Shown: in pieces, positions 40,266 to 49,594 of the stretch
Layout of the letters: every line of letters starts with the position of its first letter
How positions within the stretch are numbered: position 1 is the first letter of the stretch
Assembly (NCBI GenBank): GCA_934183155.1
Contig: CAKPSB010000005.1
Coordinates: forward strand, 27,837 to 91,836
DNA from: an uncultured Bacilli bacterium
Lineage (GTDB): Bacteria; Bacillota_I; Bacilli_A; RF39; UBA660
Length of the DNA stretch: 64,000 nt
Direction of reading: 5' to 3'
Translations under genes and position numbers: made by a program
Notes under the pieces: generated by a model
What the model saw: the letters and a program-made list of their open reading frames with translations, nothing else
What the model was told of the DNA's origin: nothing
Databases searched by the model: none

Positions 40266-41405
40266 ATGGAAGAGATAATTGTAAATGAAAAAGATGAACT
40301 AGTAATGAAATTACTTCATTATTTTATTACTGAAAAAGGATATAATCCAGTAATAATTAGAGGTGTAAAAGATGAAATTTGGCTTGAAAATTTAAATGAT
40401 GATTATAAAGTTGTACGTATTGTTTCAGGATATATACACAACAATGAACAATTTAAGTTTGATATATTTAAAACTAAGAGTTTGCTTAAAACAATTAAAA
40501 AGAAAACTATGTCATTTAAGTTAAAAGCTTTATCAATATTTGTTAATTTAGGTGATAATGTTGATATTAATACATTTTCTGATGTAACTAATATTAGTTT
40601 TGCTAAAATAGAAAATATCGAAGATTTAAAAAAATATCGTTTTGTTATTGATGCTTTTCCTGATATTACGGAAGATATGGATTTTAAAGAAAAAGGATTG
40701 GAACTTTTTATGAAAATAACTAATGATATTAATAAAAAAAATGAAGATGATGCTAAAATGAATGAGGATGTTTTTAAACCAAAAAAGCCAGTAGTAACAT
40801 ATGGGTTAATTTTTATTAATGTTTTAATATTTCTTTTGTGTTTTTTAAACAATAATTTATTAGCTAAACTTGCCGTAAATAGATTTTTTATAACTCATGG
40901 GGAGTATTATCGTTTAATTACTGGAATATTCTGTCATGCTAATATTTGGCATTTAATTTTTAATATGTATGCTTTATATATTATTGGTATGCAATTAGAA
41001 AGCTTTTTAGGAAAGCCAAAGTATTTAATAGTATATTTACTTTCTGGTTTGTCTGGAAGTTTACTTTCTATATTATTTAGTAATAATTATAGTGTAGGAG
41101 CATCAGGGGCAATATTTGGTTTAATGGGATCACTTTTATATTTTGGATATCATTATAGAATATATTTAGATAGTGTTATAAAATCACAAATAATTCCATT
41201 AATTTTAGTTAATTTAATAATTGGTTTTTCATTTACTGGTATTGATAATTTTGCGCATATTGGTGGTTTAGTTGGAGGCCTTTTATCTACTATGTTTGTT
41301 GGAGTAAAATATAAATCAACAAAATTTGAACAAATAAATGGTTTTGTTATGTATTTAATATATATATTATTTCTTGTTTACATGATTTTTGTGAAAGGAA
41401 TTTAA
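40266..41405 (+). CDS. Rhomboid family intramembrane serine protease
   Basis: 379 residues. The first about 175 residues form a soluble domain with no recognised motif. From 178 on there are six or seven membrane helices with rhomboid marks: FCHANIWHLIFNMYALYIIG, the catalytic Ser in VGASGAIFGLMGS, and the His in FAHIGGLVGG. Catalytic residues are intact. Gram-positive rhomboids (YqgP type) carry such an N-terminal domain and help membrane protein turnover. AGGTGATTTT precedes the ATG, and a palindromic terminator follows. Confidence 0.93.
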   Translation: MEEIIVNEKDELVMKLLHYFITEKGYNPVIIRGVKDEIWLENLNDDYKVVRIVSGYIHNNEQFKFDIFKTKSLLKTIKKKTMSFKLKALSIFVNLGDNVDINTFSDVTNISFAKIENIEDLKKYRFVIDAFPDITEDMDFKEKGLELFMKITNDINKKNEDDAKMNEDVFKPKKPVVTYGLIFINVLIFLLCFLNNNLLAKLAVNRFFITHGEYYRLITGIFCHANIWHLIFNMYALYIIGMQLESFLGKPKYLIVYLLSGLSGSLLSILFSNNYSVGASGAIFGLMGSLLYFGYHYRIYLDSVIKSQIIPLILVNLIIGFSFTGIDNFAHIGGLVGGLLSTMFVGVKYKSTKFEQINGFVMYLIYILFLVYMIFVKGI

Positions 41406-41416
41406 AATTCCTTTTT
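41394..41416 (+). terminator. Terminator of rhomboid gene
   Basis: AAAGGAATT and AATTCCTTT flank the stop codon, followed by TTATTTTTT. Confidence 0.72.
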
Positions 41417-41466
41417 ATTTTTTAATTTAAGTGTTATAATTATCGTAGAAAATATGAGGTGGATTA

Positions 41467-42480
41467 ATGAGAAGATTAAGAAGAAATTTTAGAAAAAATC
41501 AAAGTAAGATCATATTAACAACTGCTTTTGCTTTAGTATTTTGTTTGTGTGTTGGTTATGCGGCTTTTCAAACAGTTATTAACTTTAATGTTAAAGGCAA
41601 TATTAAAAAGAAACCTTTAACAACGCCCAGAGATTTAGCAAAAAATGTTGTAACAGCTGGAGATGGATTATATGTTGATACTACTGAAGCAGGAAGATAT
41701 ATTTATAGAGGGGCAAATCCAAATAATTATATTACATTAGGTACAGATACATATAGAATTATATCAGTTGAAAGTGATAATACACTCAAGGTAATAAAAA
41801 ATGGTAGTATAGGTGAAAAGGTGTTCGATACTTCAAAAGCAAGATATTCTACTACGAGTACAGATTATTGTACTTCACCGTACGGCTGTAAAGTATGGGG
41901 AAGTAAAACAACAACGCTTGATACAAATGGAAATAATGTAACTCAAATGCCTAGACAAGTTGGTGGAACACTTTATAATCTTCCTGATGCAGAAGCAACA
42001 TTAAATACATATTTAAATAATGATTGGTATAATAGTTTAAGCAGTAATGTTCAAAATATAGTAGTATCACACTTGTTTAATGTAGGCGTAACAAAATCTA
42101 GTGAAACAAGTCTAGCTAATACAATAACCCAAGAACAAACATATAAGTGGCTTGGTAAAGTGGGACTTATGAATGTCAGTGATTATATTAAAGCTAATAA
42201 TAATGTAGATAGTTGTGGTACACATAGTTTAACCCAGTCTAACTATAGCATATGTAAAACAACAAATTGGATATTTGCAGCTTTAGGTTCCACTTACCCA
42301 TGGACCATCGTGCCTTGCTCTTACTCCGACGCTCGATACGTGTTCAATGTGGTCAGTGACGGCCCCCTGTACTACAACAGCGCGTACTACAGTCTCGGTG
42401 TGACTCCAGTTCTTTATCTATCCTCTGATATCTCTCTTGAGGGAGACGGAACTTCAAATAGTCCGTATACTGTAGGATAA
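41467..42480 (+). CDS. Surface-type protein with hypervariable-looking C-terminus (paralogue 1)
   Basis: 337 residues. A basic N-terminus and one membrane segment (about 14-34; IILTTAFALVFCLCVGYAAF) are followed by NFNVKGNI, like SipW-dependent/TasA-type exported proteins. Residues about 50-270 are an Asn/Thr-rich domain with Tyr-Arg-Ile repeats. The last about 65 residues (WTIVPCSYSDARYV ... GVTPVLYLSSDISL ... SPYTVG) resemble the DUF6273/C-type-lectin-like ends of diversified proteins. Here the DNA turns sharply GC-rich (from about 42285) with codons unlike the rest. GAGGTGGATTA precedes the ATG. The N-terminal part closely matches the pseudogene at 43816. Confidence 0.7.
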   Translation: MRRLRRNFRKNQSKIILTTAFALVFCLCVGYAAFQTVINFNVKGNIKKKPLTTPRDLAKNVVTAGDGLYVDTTEAGRYIYRGANPNNYITLGTDTYRIISVESDNTLKVIKNGSIGEKVFDTSKARYSTTSTDYCTSPYGCKVWGSKTTTLDTNGNNVTQMPRQVGGTLYNLPDAEATLNTYLNNDWYNSLSSNVQNIVVSHLFNVGVTKSSETSLANTITQEQTYKWLGKVGLMNVSDYIKANNNVDSCGTHSLTQSNYSICKTTNWIFAALGSTYPWTIVPCSYSDARYVFNVVSDGPLYYNSAYYSLGVTPVLYLSSDISLEGDGTSNSPYTVG

Positions 42481-42704
42481 AATAAAATATAAACGAAGCA
42501 ATTGGTAAGTTCCTGAAAGGGACGCAGGAGCGGGACGAGCGATAGCGAAAGTCTCGCAGGATAATCAGGCAACTGCGTCAGCAGCTGCCTTTAAATTTAG
42601 ATTTTAAATATAGCCTAATTAGAAAAGTGGGCTATGAGTGGTATATAAAAGCGAGTATAAATTCTGCTGGATATGGAAAGTAATCCTTATATATTAAATG
42701 AATA
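42481..42704 (+). repeat. Conserved 3' tail with three hairpins (copy 1)
   Basis: The about 225 bases after paralogue 1 recur after paralogue 2 (44843-45066). Three stems can form: GTTCC-tgaaa-GGGAC (42509-42523), GCGGGAC...GTCTCGC (42530-42557) and AGGCA.CTGC-gtca-GCAG.TGCCT (42567-42590). Differences between copies mostly keep the pairs. No open frame is kept in this copy. This could be a mutagenic-homing initiation element or an independent structured RNA. Confidence 0.6.
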
Positions 42705-42893
42705 AGTTTAACACTTATTCATTTTGCTATTAAAATATATAAATATTTAGATTAGTTATGGAAAATTAAAAATATTTTAGGTTGTTATATTTTAAGTGTT
42801 TGTAAAAGTGTGTAAATAGTAAAAATAATTTAAAACAATTTTAAATAAGTAATGTTATAATGAAATTGTAAGAATAAGGGGAGGCGTGTTTTT

Positions 42894-43661
42894 ATGGTGA
42901 ATCAAATGGAAAATTCAAAAAAAGGGAAAGGAATGTTAGTAATAATTATTGTTTTGGTATTGTTGGTTTTAGGCTTAAGTGGGCATATTGTTTATGACAA
43001 AATATTTACTAAAGAAAATGAAAAAACAAAGGAACCGGTGAAAACTGAAAATAAAGTTGAAGAACAGCAAAAGTTATTAACAAATGATGAAGCTACTAGT
43101 ATAGGGCAAGGTTTATATCTTAAAACAAGAGATTTATATGTTGGACAAGTTGCAAAACTAATGGAGGAACAAACGTATAATTGGTTAGGAAGCAATAATG
43201 ATAATTATGTATTAGAAAATGGAATTGCGACAAAAGTAGATATTGAAAATACTGATGGATGTGGATTATATAAGTATCCAGATGAAGTAGCTACGGCGAT
43301 TAAAAATTTATTTACAAAAACTGGTTTAGAAAAATTTATGAATAGTGAATTGAATAATAATAAACGTTGGGTTGCTAAAGACAATAATGATAATTTTTAT
43401 ATGTCTGGTTGTTTGTCACGTTCTGGAACTACAGTATTAGATGAAATAACAATTGTACCAACAAAAATAGAAAATAATAGTATAAGTTTTACAGTTAGTG
43501 ATTATTGGTTTGAAGCTGGACTTGCAGATAGCGATTATAATATTAATAGTTCAAAAGCAACAAGGATAGATAATACTTTTAAAATTGTTAAAGAAAACGA
43601 TAATTGGAAGGTTGAAGATTATACTGATTCATATAATAAGTTTTTAGAAAAAAATAATTAG
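42894..43661 (+). CDS. Membrane-anchored extracellular protein, unknown
   Basis: 255 residues: short cytosolic stretch, one membrane helix (about 14-34), a Lys/Glu linker (about 38-62), then an extracellular domain of about 190 residues with two Cys (DGCGLY, MSGCLSRSG) and an NTF2/SnoaL-like finish (IDNTFKIVKENDNWKVEDYTDSYNKFL). GGGGAGG precedes the ATG by about ten bases. The plan is that of many lipoprotein-like or membrane-tethered proteins of gut Bacillota. It lies between the two variable paralogues, which may mean a functional link or only chance placement. No family name given. Confidence 0.55.
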   Translation: MVNQMENSKKGKGMLVIIIVLVLLVLGLSGHIVYDKIFTKENEKTKEPVKTENKVEEQQKLLTNDEATSIGQGLYLKTRDLYVGQVAKLMEEQTYNWLGSNNDNYVLENGIATKVDIENTDGCGLYKYPDEVATAIKNLFTKTGLEKFMNSELNNNKRWVAKDNNDNFYMSGCLSRSGTTVLDEITIVPTKIENNSISFTVSDYWFEAGLADSDYNINSSKATRIDNTFKIVKENDNWKVEDYTDSYNKFLEKNN

Positions 43662-43815
43662 TTTAAATTTGATAAATGAATTGTGATTATGAAGGATGAT
43701 GAAAATCATTCTTTTATAGTGTTTAATTAAGTAACAATTGTATAGTTTTTTTTATGTCTTTTTATTGTGAAATTTATATGTTATAATTAGGTTAAGTAGT
43801 ATAAGGAGAATGTTT

Positions 43816-44842
43816 ATGAGAAGATTAAGAAGAAATTTTAGAAAAAATCGAAATAAAATCATATTAACAACAGCTTTTGCTTTAGTATTTTGTTTGTGTG
43901 TTGGTTATGCGGCTTTTCAAACAACAATTAATTTCAATATTAAAGGTAATATTAAAAAGAAAACTTTTACGCCTAGAGATTTAGCAAAAAATGTTGTAAC
44001 AACTGGAGATGGATTATATGCTGATACTACGGAAGATGGAAGATATATTTATAGAGGGGCAAACCCTAATAATTATATTAAATTAGGTAGTGATATGTAT
44101 AGAATAATATCAGTTGAAAGTGATAATACTTTAAAGGTAATAAAAAATGGTAGTATAGGTAAGAAAGTTTTTGATCCGGGATATGAAACTGTTATTGATG
44201 GAGTAACTAGTGCAAATTCTAATTTAGGTACTAGATATTCTAGTACAAGTACGGATTATTGCTATGTTGATAATCCTACTGAATATTATGGCTGTAATTC
44301 ATGGGGAAGCAAAGCAACAACACTGGATTCTAATGGAAATAATGTAACTCAAATGCCAAGAGAAGTTGGTGGGACACTTTATAATTTACCAGAGAAAGAA
44401 GCTTATTTAAATACATATTTAAATAATGATTGGTATAGTAGTTTAAGTAGTAATGTTCAAAATATAGTAGTATCACATATGTTTAATGTAGGAGGAGTTA
44501 AAGATGATGAAACAAATTTATCAAATACAATTTCTCAAGAAGCAACGTATAAATGGAGAGGCAAAGTAGGTTTAATGAATCCAAGTGATTATGTAAAAGC
44601 AAGCACCAATTCAGCCTGCGATAGTGTAAGTTCATATTTTGGGAATTCATCATGCTTTGGTAGGAATGAGGTGACACATAACTGGATGTCTGTAGAACCT
44701 ACGTCAGGATGGAATTCGTGGACAATCGCACCTTATTGCTCCCGTTTTCTTCGATTTCGGTGTGACTCCAGTTCTTTATCTATCCTCTAATATCTCTTTT
44801 TCGGGAGGCGGAACTTCTGATAGTCCATATACTGTAGAATAA
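43816..44842 (+). pseudogene. Frameshifted paralogue 2 of the variable surface protein
   Basis: The N-terminal about 290 codons parallel the protein at 41467 (same MRRLRRNFRKN start, membrane helix, NNYIKLG, NVTQM and NVGGVK segments). Near 44736 the GC-rich terminal region is 56 bases shorter than in paralogue 1, which shifts the frame: the open frame ends at 44790 after an unrelated RFLRFRCDSS tail, while the usual GVTPVLYLSS...SPYTVE ending survives in another frame up to a TAA at 44842. AAGGAG favours the ATG at 43816. It is either a dead copy or one inactivated during diversification; the rest looks well preserved, so the change is recent. Confidence 0.75.
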
Positions 44843-45066
44843 AATGAAATATAAATGAAGTGATTGGTAAGTTCCTGAAAGGAACACAGAAGTGGGACGA
44901 GCAAAAGCGAAAGTCTCGCAGAATAATCAGGCGACTGCGGAAGCAGTTTCCTTTAAATTTAAATTTTACACATGACCTAATTAGAAAAGTGGGCTATTAT
45001 GGGTATATAAAAGCGAGTATAAATTTTGCTGGATATGGAAAGTGATCCTTATATATTAAAAGAATA
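44843..45066 (+). repeat. Conserved 3' tail with three hairpins (copy 2)
   Basis: Copy of 42481-42704. The stems are GTTCC-tgaaa-GGAAC (44871-44885, now perfect), GTGGGAC...GTCTCGC (44892-44919) and ACTGC-ggaa-GCAGT (44934-44947) within AGG...CCT. Base changes relative to copy 1 keep pairing, often through G-U. A 61-codon open frame happens to cross it but copy 1 has a stop in the same frame. Confidence 0.6.
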
Positions 45067-45075
45067 AACTTATTT

Positions 45076-45864
45076 TTAATGTTTATTCTTTTTGTATGTT
45101 TTTGGATTTAATTCATTTATGTTTTCTTTATTTGGTAATTCATATACCATTGCTTGATGGTTTGTTTTTGATAATTTTAAATTATTTCTTTTTTCTTTTT
45201 TTACTTCTTTTGTTTCTATCATTTTTTTATTTTCTTCTGGTTTTTCTTCTATTTTTTTTGTTATTTGTTTTTTATAATCATCATTATATTGTTTAACATT
45301 AACTATTTCTAAAGGAATGGTGGCTAGACTTAATAATGTTCCGATTTTTAAAAGTTCATTTATTTCAGTTGATAATCCTAGGTATGATAATATTAAGGAT
45401 ATGGATAAAGGCCAAATTTTAATTTTGCCTAGTAAATTTGATTTAGGAGTTCCTCCTGATGATAAAATTTTATTATTGGTGTAGGCTATCGCTGATTCTA
45501 ATAGGCCATTTATGATATATACTGGCATTATTGGTATGATAGCTAGTATTAATGATAGGGAAAATATTTTGTCGGATACGGCATCTAATAAAGCACCTTC
45601 TTTTGTTTCTTTTTTTACAAGTATTCTAGCAGCTTTTCCATCTAAATAATCAGATATAGCGACAAAGCTAAGGGTAGATAGAATTACAATTGTTGATGCT
45701 TTACTATAAACCATAGCTGGTATGGCTATTCCACCTATTGCTCTTGAAAATGAGAGCCAGTTTGGTATTAATGATAATTTATTTTCTGGATTAAATAAGG
45801 CTTTGCTTATTTTTTTTGTTGTATCTTTAATTGTATTCATAAATGTCTCCTTAAATTTATCCAT
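45076..45864 (-). CDS. CDP-alcohol phosphatidyltransferase family protein
   Basis: 262 residues. The family motif D-x2-D-G-x2-A-R-x8-9-G-x3-D-x3-D is complete in ISDYLDGKAARILVKK followed by KEGALLDAVSDK. About six membrane helices span residues 30-190, and the last 70 residues are a hydrophilic Lys/Glu tail of unknown role. The likely reaction joins CDP-diacylglycerol to glycerol phosphate (PgsA-like) or another alcohol; the substrate is not told by the motif. AAGGAGACA precedes the ATG on the minus strand. It converges on the repeat tail; AAGAATAAAC...GTTTATTCTT near 45060-45090 may end transcription. Confidence 0.85.
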   Translation of the reverse strand: MDKFKETFMNTIKDTTKKISKALFNPENKLSLIPNWLSFSRAIGGIAIPAMVYSKASTIVILSTLSFVAISDYLDGKAARILVKKETKEGALLDAVSDKIFSLSLILAIIPIMPVYIINGLLESAIAYTNNKILSSGGTPKSNLLGKIKIWPLSISLILSYLGLSTEINELLKIGTLLSLATIPLEIVNVKQYNDDYKKQITKKIEEKPEENKKMIETKEVKKEKRNNLKLSKTNHQAMVYELPNKENINELNPKTYKKNKH

Positions 45865-45988
45865 ATAATAGCATATTCTTTTAAATAAGTAAACTTTTGT
45901 AAAGTTTGTTGCTAATGCTATTATAATTTATATAAATGCAATATTAATTTTGTTATAATTATATTAAGAAAGTAAGGGAGGCTTATGT

Positions 45989-48900
45989 ATGAAAAAAATT
46001 TTATTTGTTTTATTTCTTATTATGCCTTTTTACAAAGTAAATGCGGCTAATAGCTATACGGTTGAAATGATTGCTAATAGACAAAATAATAAAGTTATTG
46101 GTACATATAGTTCTTATAATGATGCTTTAAATGTTATGAATAGTCAAAGTTCTAATGAAAATAGTGTTGCAACTATATATGAAAATGGAACTCCTATTGA
46201 TAGTAAGTATGCTTTATTTAAATTTAAACCAGGTGTTTTTAATTTATATCAAAATAAAAATGATGGTACTCCTTACACTTCTATTAATACGGAATATGGT
46301 AGTGATGCAGCTTTACTTGGTTATGATAATGGTAGAGTAAAGATAATGGTTAGTGGTTTTATTGGCTGGACTGAGGTGAATAATGGGGTAGTAACACCTA
46401 TTTCTTTGCTTGGACTTGGTGGCAATACAATTAAAGTTGATGGTGGTTATGGAATTAGGGTAAGAAGTACACCAACTACTAATAATAAATCTAATATAAT
46501 GGGCTCTATTAAAACTACTTCAACATTTAAATATACAGAAACAAAAGATAATGATGGTTATACTTGGTATAAGATAAGTTTTGAGGGAAAAGATGCTTGG
46601 GTAGCTAAGACAGATAATGTTACTGTTTTAGGTAATTACGCTAATATTGAAACATATTATAATAGATATTCTAAAACGGATAATTTAATTCATCATTATG
46701 AATATTATCGTGGTGATGGATATACAAATGCTTTTGTTAATTTAGGAACAGCGCCTTCTTTTTTAGTACCTGATCAAACATATTATAGTTTTGATGGTAA
46801 TTATTTTTATTCTAATATTATGACAATGCTTAATGATTATAGAAATGGTGTTTATACAAATAGTATTAATGCAAATAATCCTTATTATACTTATTATATG
46901 TATTTACCAAGTAGATCAACTACTAGATATACGGCTGATGATTTTAATAATTTTATTTTAAATAAAGGTTATAATAGTTCGACTTCTAAAATGGTTGGAA
47001 CTGGTGTTTATTTTAAAGAGGCTGAGGAAAAATATGGTCAAAATGCTTTAATGATGTTTTCAGCTGCTATGAATGAAAGTGCTAATGGTACAAGTAAAAT
47101 TGCAATGGATAAAAATAATTTATTTGGTTATGGAGCTGCTGATTCATCAGCTTATGATTTAGCTTATAGTTATAATAGTACTAGAGATTCTATTATGGAT
47201 TATGCTGAGAAGACAAGTAATAATTATTCTTCTGCTAAAACTGGAAAATATTATTATGGTTCACATTATGGTAATAAATCAAGTGGTAGGAATGTAAAAT
47301 ATGCAACTGATCCATATTGGGGAGAAAAACAAGCTAATAAGTCATTTATGAATGATAAAAGTTATGGTGGCAAAGATATTAATTCAAATACAATTGGGGT
47401 TGTATATAAAAATTTAAGTAAAGTATGGATGTTTGATAAGCCTGAGAGAACAGATGCTGCGCATATATATACTTTAAAGAATCCTAATAATAATGCTGAT
47501 GTTCATGACATTCCTTTAAATATTATTGATAAAGTTACTGGTTTAAATGGAGTTGAGTTTTATAAAGTTTATACTGATTTATTAAATAGTGAAGGGCCAT
47601 TATATGGTTTTATACCAGTAGAGGAGGTATATGTTTTAAATAATCAGCCTAAAATAGAAGCTTCTGATAAGGAGATAAAATTAAATAGTTATTTTAATCC
47701 ACTTGATGGTATTAAAGCTTATGATAATGAAGATGGTGATCTAACAAATAAAATAACTTATGATGGAAAGGTTGATACTTCTAAAGATGGTGAATATAAT
47801 ATTACCTATAGTGTTGTAGACAATAATAATTTTCACGCTAGTAAAACAATTAAAGTAAAAGTTGTTTCTGTGGATGATGTTATTATTAATGCTGAGAATG
47901 TTAAAATAAAACAGTTTACTTCATTTGATCCTATGAAGGGTGTTAGTGCTAAAGAAAATGATACAGATATAACTAAAGAAGTTACTTATGATAGTAAAGT
48001 TAAAACTGATATTCCAGGTGAATATGAGGTAAGTTATAAAGTTATAAAAAATAATAAAGAGACAGTTAAGAAAATAATTGTTACGGTAATTCCAGATGAA
48101 AAACCAGTTATTGAAGCTTATGATAAAAAGATTTATTTAAATAGTGAATTCAAGCCATTAGATGGGGTTAAAGCTTCTGATAGTGAAGATGGTGATTTAA
48201 CCGATAGTATTACTTATGAGGGAGTTGTTAATACAAAGAAAGTTGGTTTCTATGAAATTGTTTATAAAGTTTCTGATAAAAATAAACAGCAAACTACTAA
48301 AAAAGTAATTATTAATGTTGTTTTAAATGAACTTCCAGTTATTGAAGCTTCTGATAAGACTATTTGTGTTGGCGATAATTTTGATGCGTTAGATGGCATT
48401 AAAGCTTATGATAATGAAGATGGTGATCTAACAAATAAAGTTACTTATGAGGGTAATGTTGATAGTTCTAAGGTAGGCAAATATGATATTACCTATACGG
48501 TTACAGATGATTATAAACAAACAGTTTCTAAGAAAGTAACTATAACGGTAACTACTAAAAAAATTAAAAAAGCTAATGGACAGTTTTATTTAGATTATTT
48601 AAAAAATGTAGATGGTAAGTTACAAATTAAAGGATATAATACTATTTATGGGATAGATAATAATTTAAATACTAATATTGATTATTATATTATTTTTAAA
48701 AATCAAAATGATAATAGTGAAGTTTCTCAAAAATTAACTAGAATTACTGATAGAAATAATATATTATTTGCTCCAACTTATGAGGATAATAAAGATTATA
48801 CATTTTCTTGGTTTGTTGGTGATATTGATACAAATAGTTTAAAACAAGGTGATTATACAGTTTATATAAAAGCGGTTAGTAGTGATTATTATTATATGTC

Positions 48901-49507
48901 TGTGTTACAAAATATGCTTTTAAATGAACAGGTTTCACAATTTAATACAGATAAAAAATATACAACAATAACTAGTGATTATTTTAGTGAAGATATTCCA
49001 ATTACATTTACTGTTAGGGATAAGGAAATTGCAGATAAACAAACGAGTTCAAGGGTTAATCAATATAGTTATCTTGAAAGTATTAAATTTAAAAATAATT
49101 TAGTATATTTTAAAGGGGCTGCTTATTCAGTTAATTTAGATATGCGTAAAGGAACAGATTTGTCTAGAAAAATTGTGTTTGAAAATGTTGATAATTTTGA
49201 AAGATATTCTTTTGATTTAGGTTTTGTTTCAAATGGAACTTTTGACATTAATTTAATTGTTAATGATAAATTTGGTAGAGAAAAACCACTTGCTTGGTAT
49301 GAAAAAGGAATTGATTTGTCAAAGTTAAATAAAGGCAAGTATACTGTTTATATTGTAAATAAATCTAATATTTCTGATTATGGAGAATTAAGTGATATTA
49401 TGATGATAGCTGATTTAAGTAAAGCTAGTGGTACAATTAATAATAAAACTTATAAATTTAAAATTAATAATAATTTAAGATATAGGGTAGAACTTAATGT
49501 AGACTAA
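45989..49507 (+). CDS. Secreted GH73-type glucosaminidase with SH3 and four Ig-like repeats
   Basis: 1172 residues with a signal peptide (MKKILFVLFLIMPFYKVNA). After an N-terminal domain come a bacterial SH3 domain (about 150-210; GGYGIRVRSTPTTNNKS), a glucosaminidase domain (about 335-480) with a likely catalytic Glu in AAMNESANGTSKIAMDKNNLFGYGA, and four tandem DUF5011-type Ig-like repeats (about 554-857; each LDGIKAYDNEDGDLTN-like). A C-terminal beta region of about 310 residues is unassigned. It should cut glycan strands of the wall for growth or separation. GGGAGG precedes the ATG. Repeats 1 and 4 share an identical 42-base stretch. Confidence 0.85.
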   Translation: MKKILFVLFLIMPFYKVNAANSYTVEMIANRQNNKVIGTYSSYNDALNVMNSQSSNENSVATIYENGTPIDSKYALFKFKPGVFNLYQNKNDGTPYTSINTEYGSDAALLGYDNGRVKIMVSGFIGWTEVNNGVVTPISLLGLGGNTIKVDGGYGIRVRSTPTTNNKSNIMGSIKTTSTFKYTETKDNDGYTWYKISFEGKDAWVAKTDNVTVLGNYANIETYYNRYSKTDNLIHHYEYYRGDGYTNAFVNLGTAPSFLVPDQTYYSFDGNYFYSNIMTMLNDYRNGVYTNSINANNPYYTYYMYLPSRSTTRYTADDFNNFILNKGYNSSTSKMVGTGVYFKEAEEKYGQNALMMFSAAMNESANGTSKIAMDKNNLFGYGAADSSAYDLAYSYNSTRDSIMDYAEKTSNNYSSAKTGKYYYGSHYGNKSSGRNVKYATDPYWGEKQANKSFMNDKSYGGKDINSNTIGVVYKNLSKVWMFDKPERTDAAHIYTLKNPNNNADVHDIPLNIIDKVTGLNGVEFYKVYTDLLNSEGPLYGFIPVEEVYVLNNQPKIEASDKEIKLNSYFNPLDGIKAYDNEDGDLTNKITYDGKVDTSKDGEYNITYSVVDNNNFHASKTIKVKVVSVDDVIINAENVKIKQFTSFDPMKGVSAKENDTDITKEVTYDSKVKTDIPGEYEVSYKVIKNNKETVKKIIVTVIPDEKPVIEAYDKKIYLNSEFKPLDGVKASDSEDGDLTDSITYEGVVNTKKVGFYEIVYKVSDKNKQQTTKKVIINVVLNELPVIEASDKTICVGDNFDALDGIKAYDNEDGDLTNKVTYEGNVDSSKVGKYDITYTVTDDYKQTVSKKVTITVTTKKIKKANGQFYLDYLKNVDGKLQIKGYNTIYGIDNNLNTNIDYYIIFKNQNDNSEVSQKLTRITDRNNILFAPTYEDNKDYTFSWFVGDIDTNSLKQGDYTVYIKAVSSDYYYMSVLQNMLLNEQVSQFNTDKKYTTITSDYFSEDIPITFTVRDKEIADKQTSSRVNQYSYLESIKFKNNLVYFKGAAYSVNLDMRKGTDLSRKIVFENVDNFERYSFDLGFVSNGTFDINLIVNDKFGREKPLAWYEKGIDLSKLNKGKYTVYIVNKSNISDYGELSDIMMIADLSKASGTINNKTYKFKINNNLRYRVELNVD

Positions 49508-49557
49508 TGGGTATTTATTATCTGTTAGTTTTTTGTTATATTAAATTTTATTATACA

Positions 49558-49590
49558 AAAAAAGAAGTGTAATTAAACACTTCCTTTTAA
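49558..49590 (-). terminator. Terminator of PASTA gene
   Basis: On the minus strand GGAAGTGTT-taat-TACACTTC followed by TTTTTTTG. Confidence 0.7.
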
Positions 49591-49594
49591 AAGT

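Noticed and set aside
44860..45045. A 61-codon GTG-started frame in the tail of paralogue 2
   Set aside because: The equivalent frame in copy 1 is interrupted by TAG and has many non-silent changes, while hairpin pairing is kept; structure explains it better than protein.
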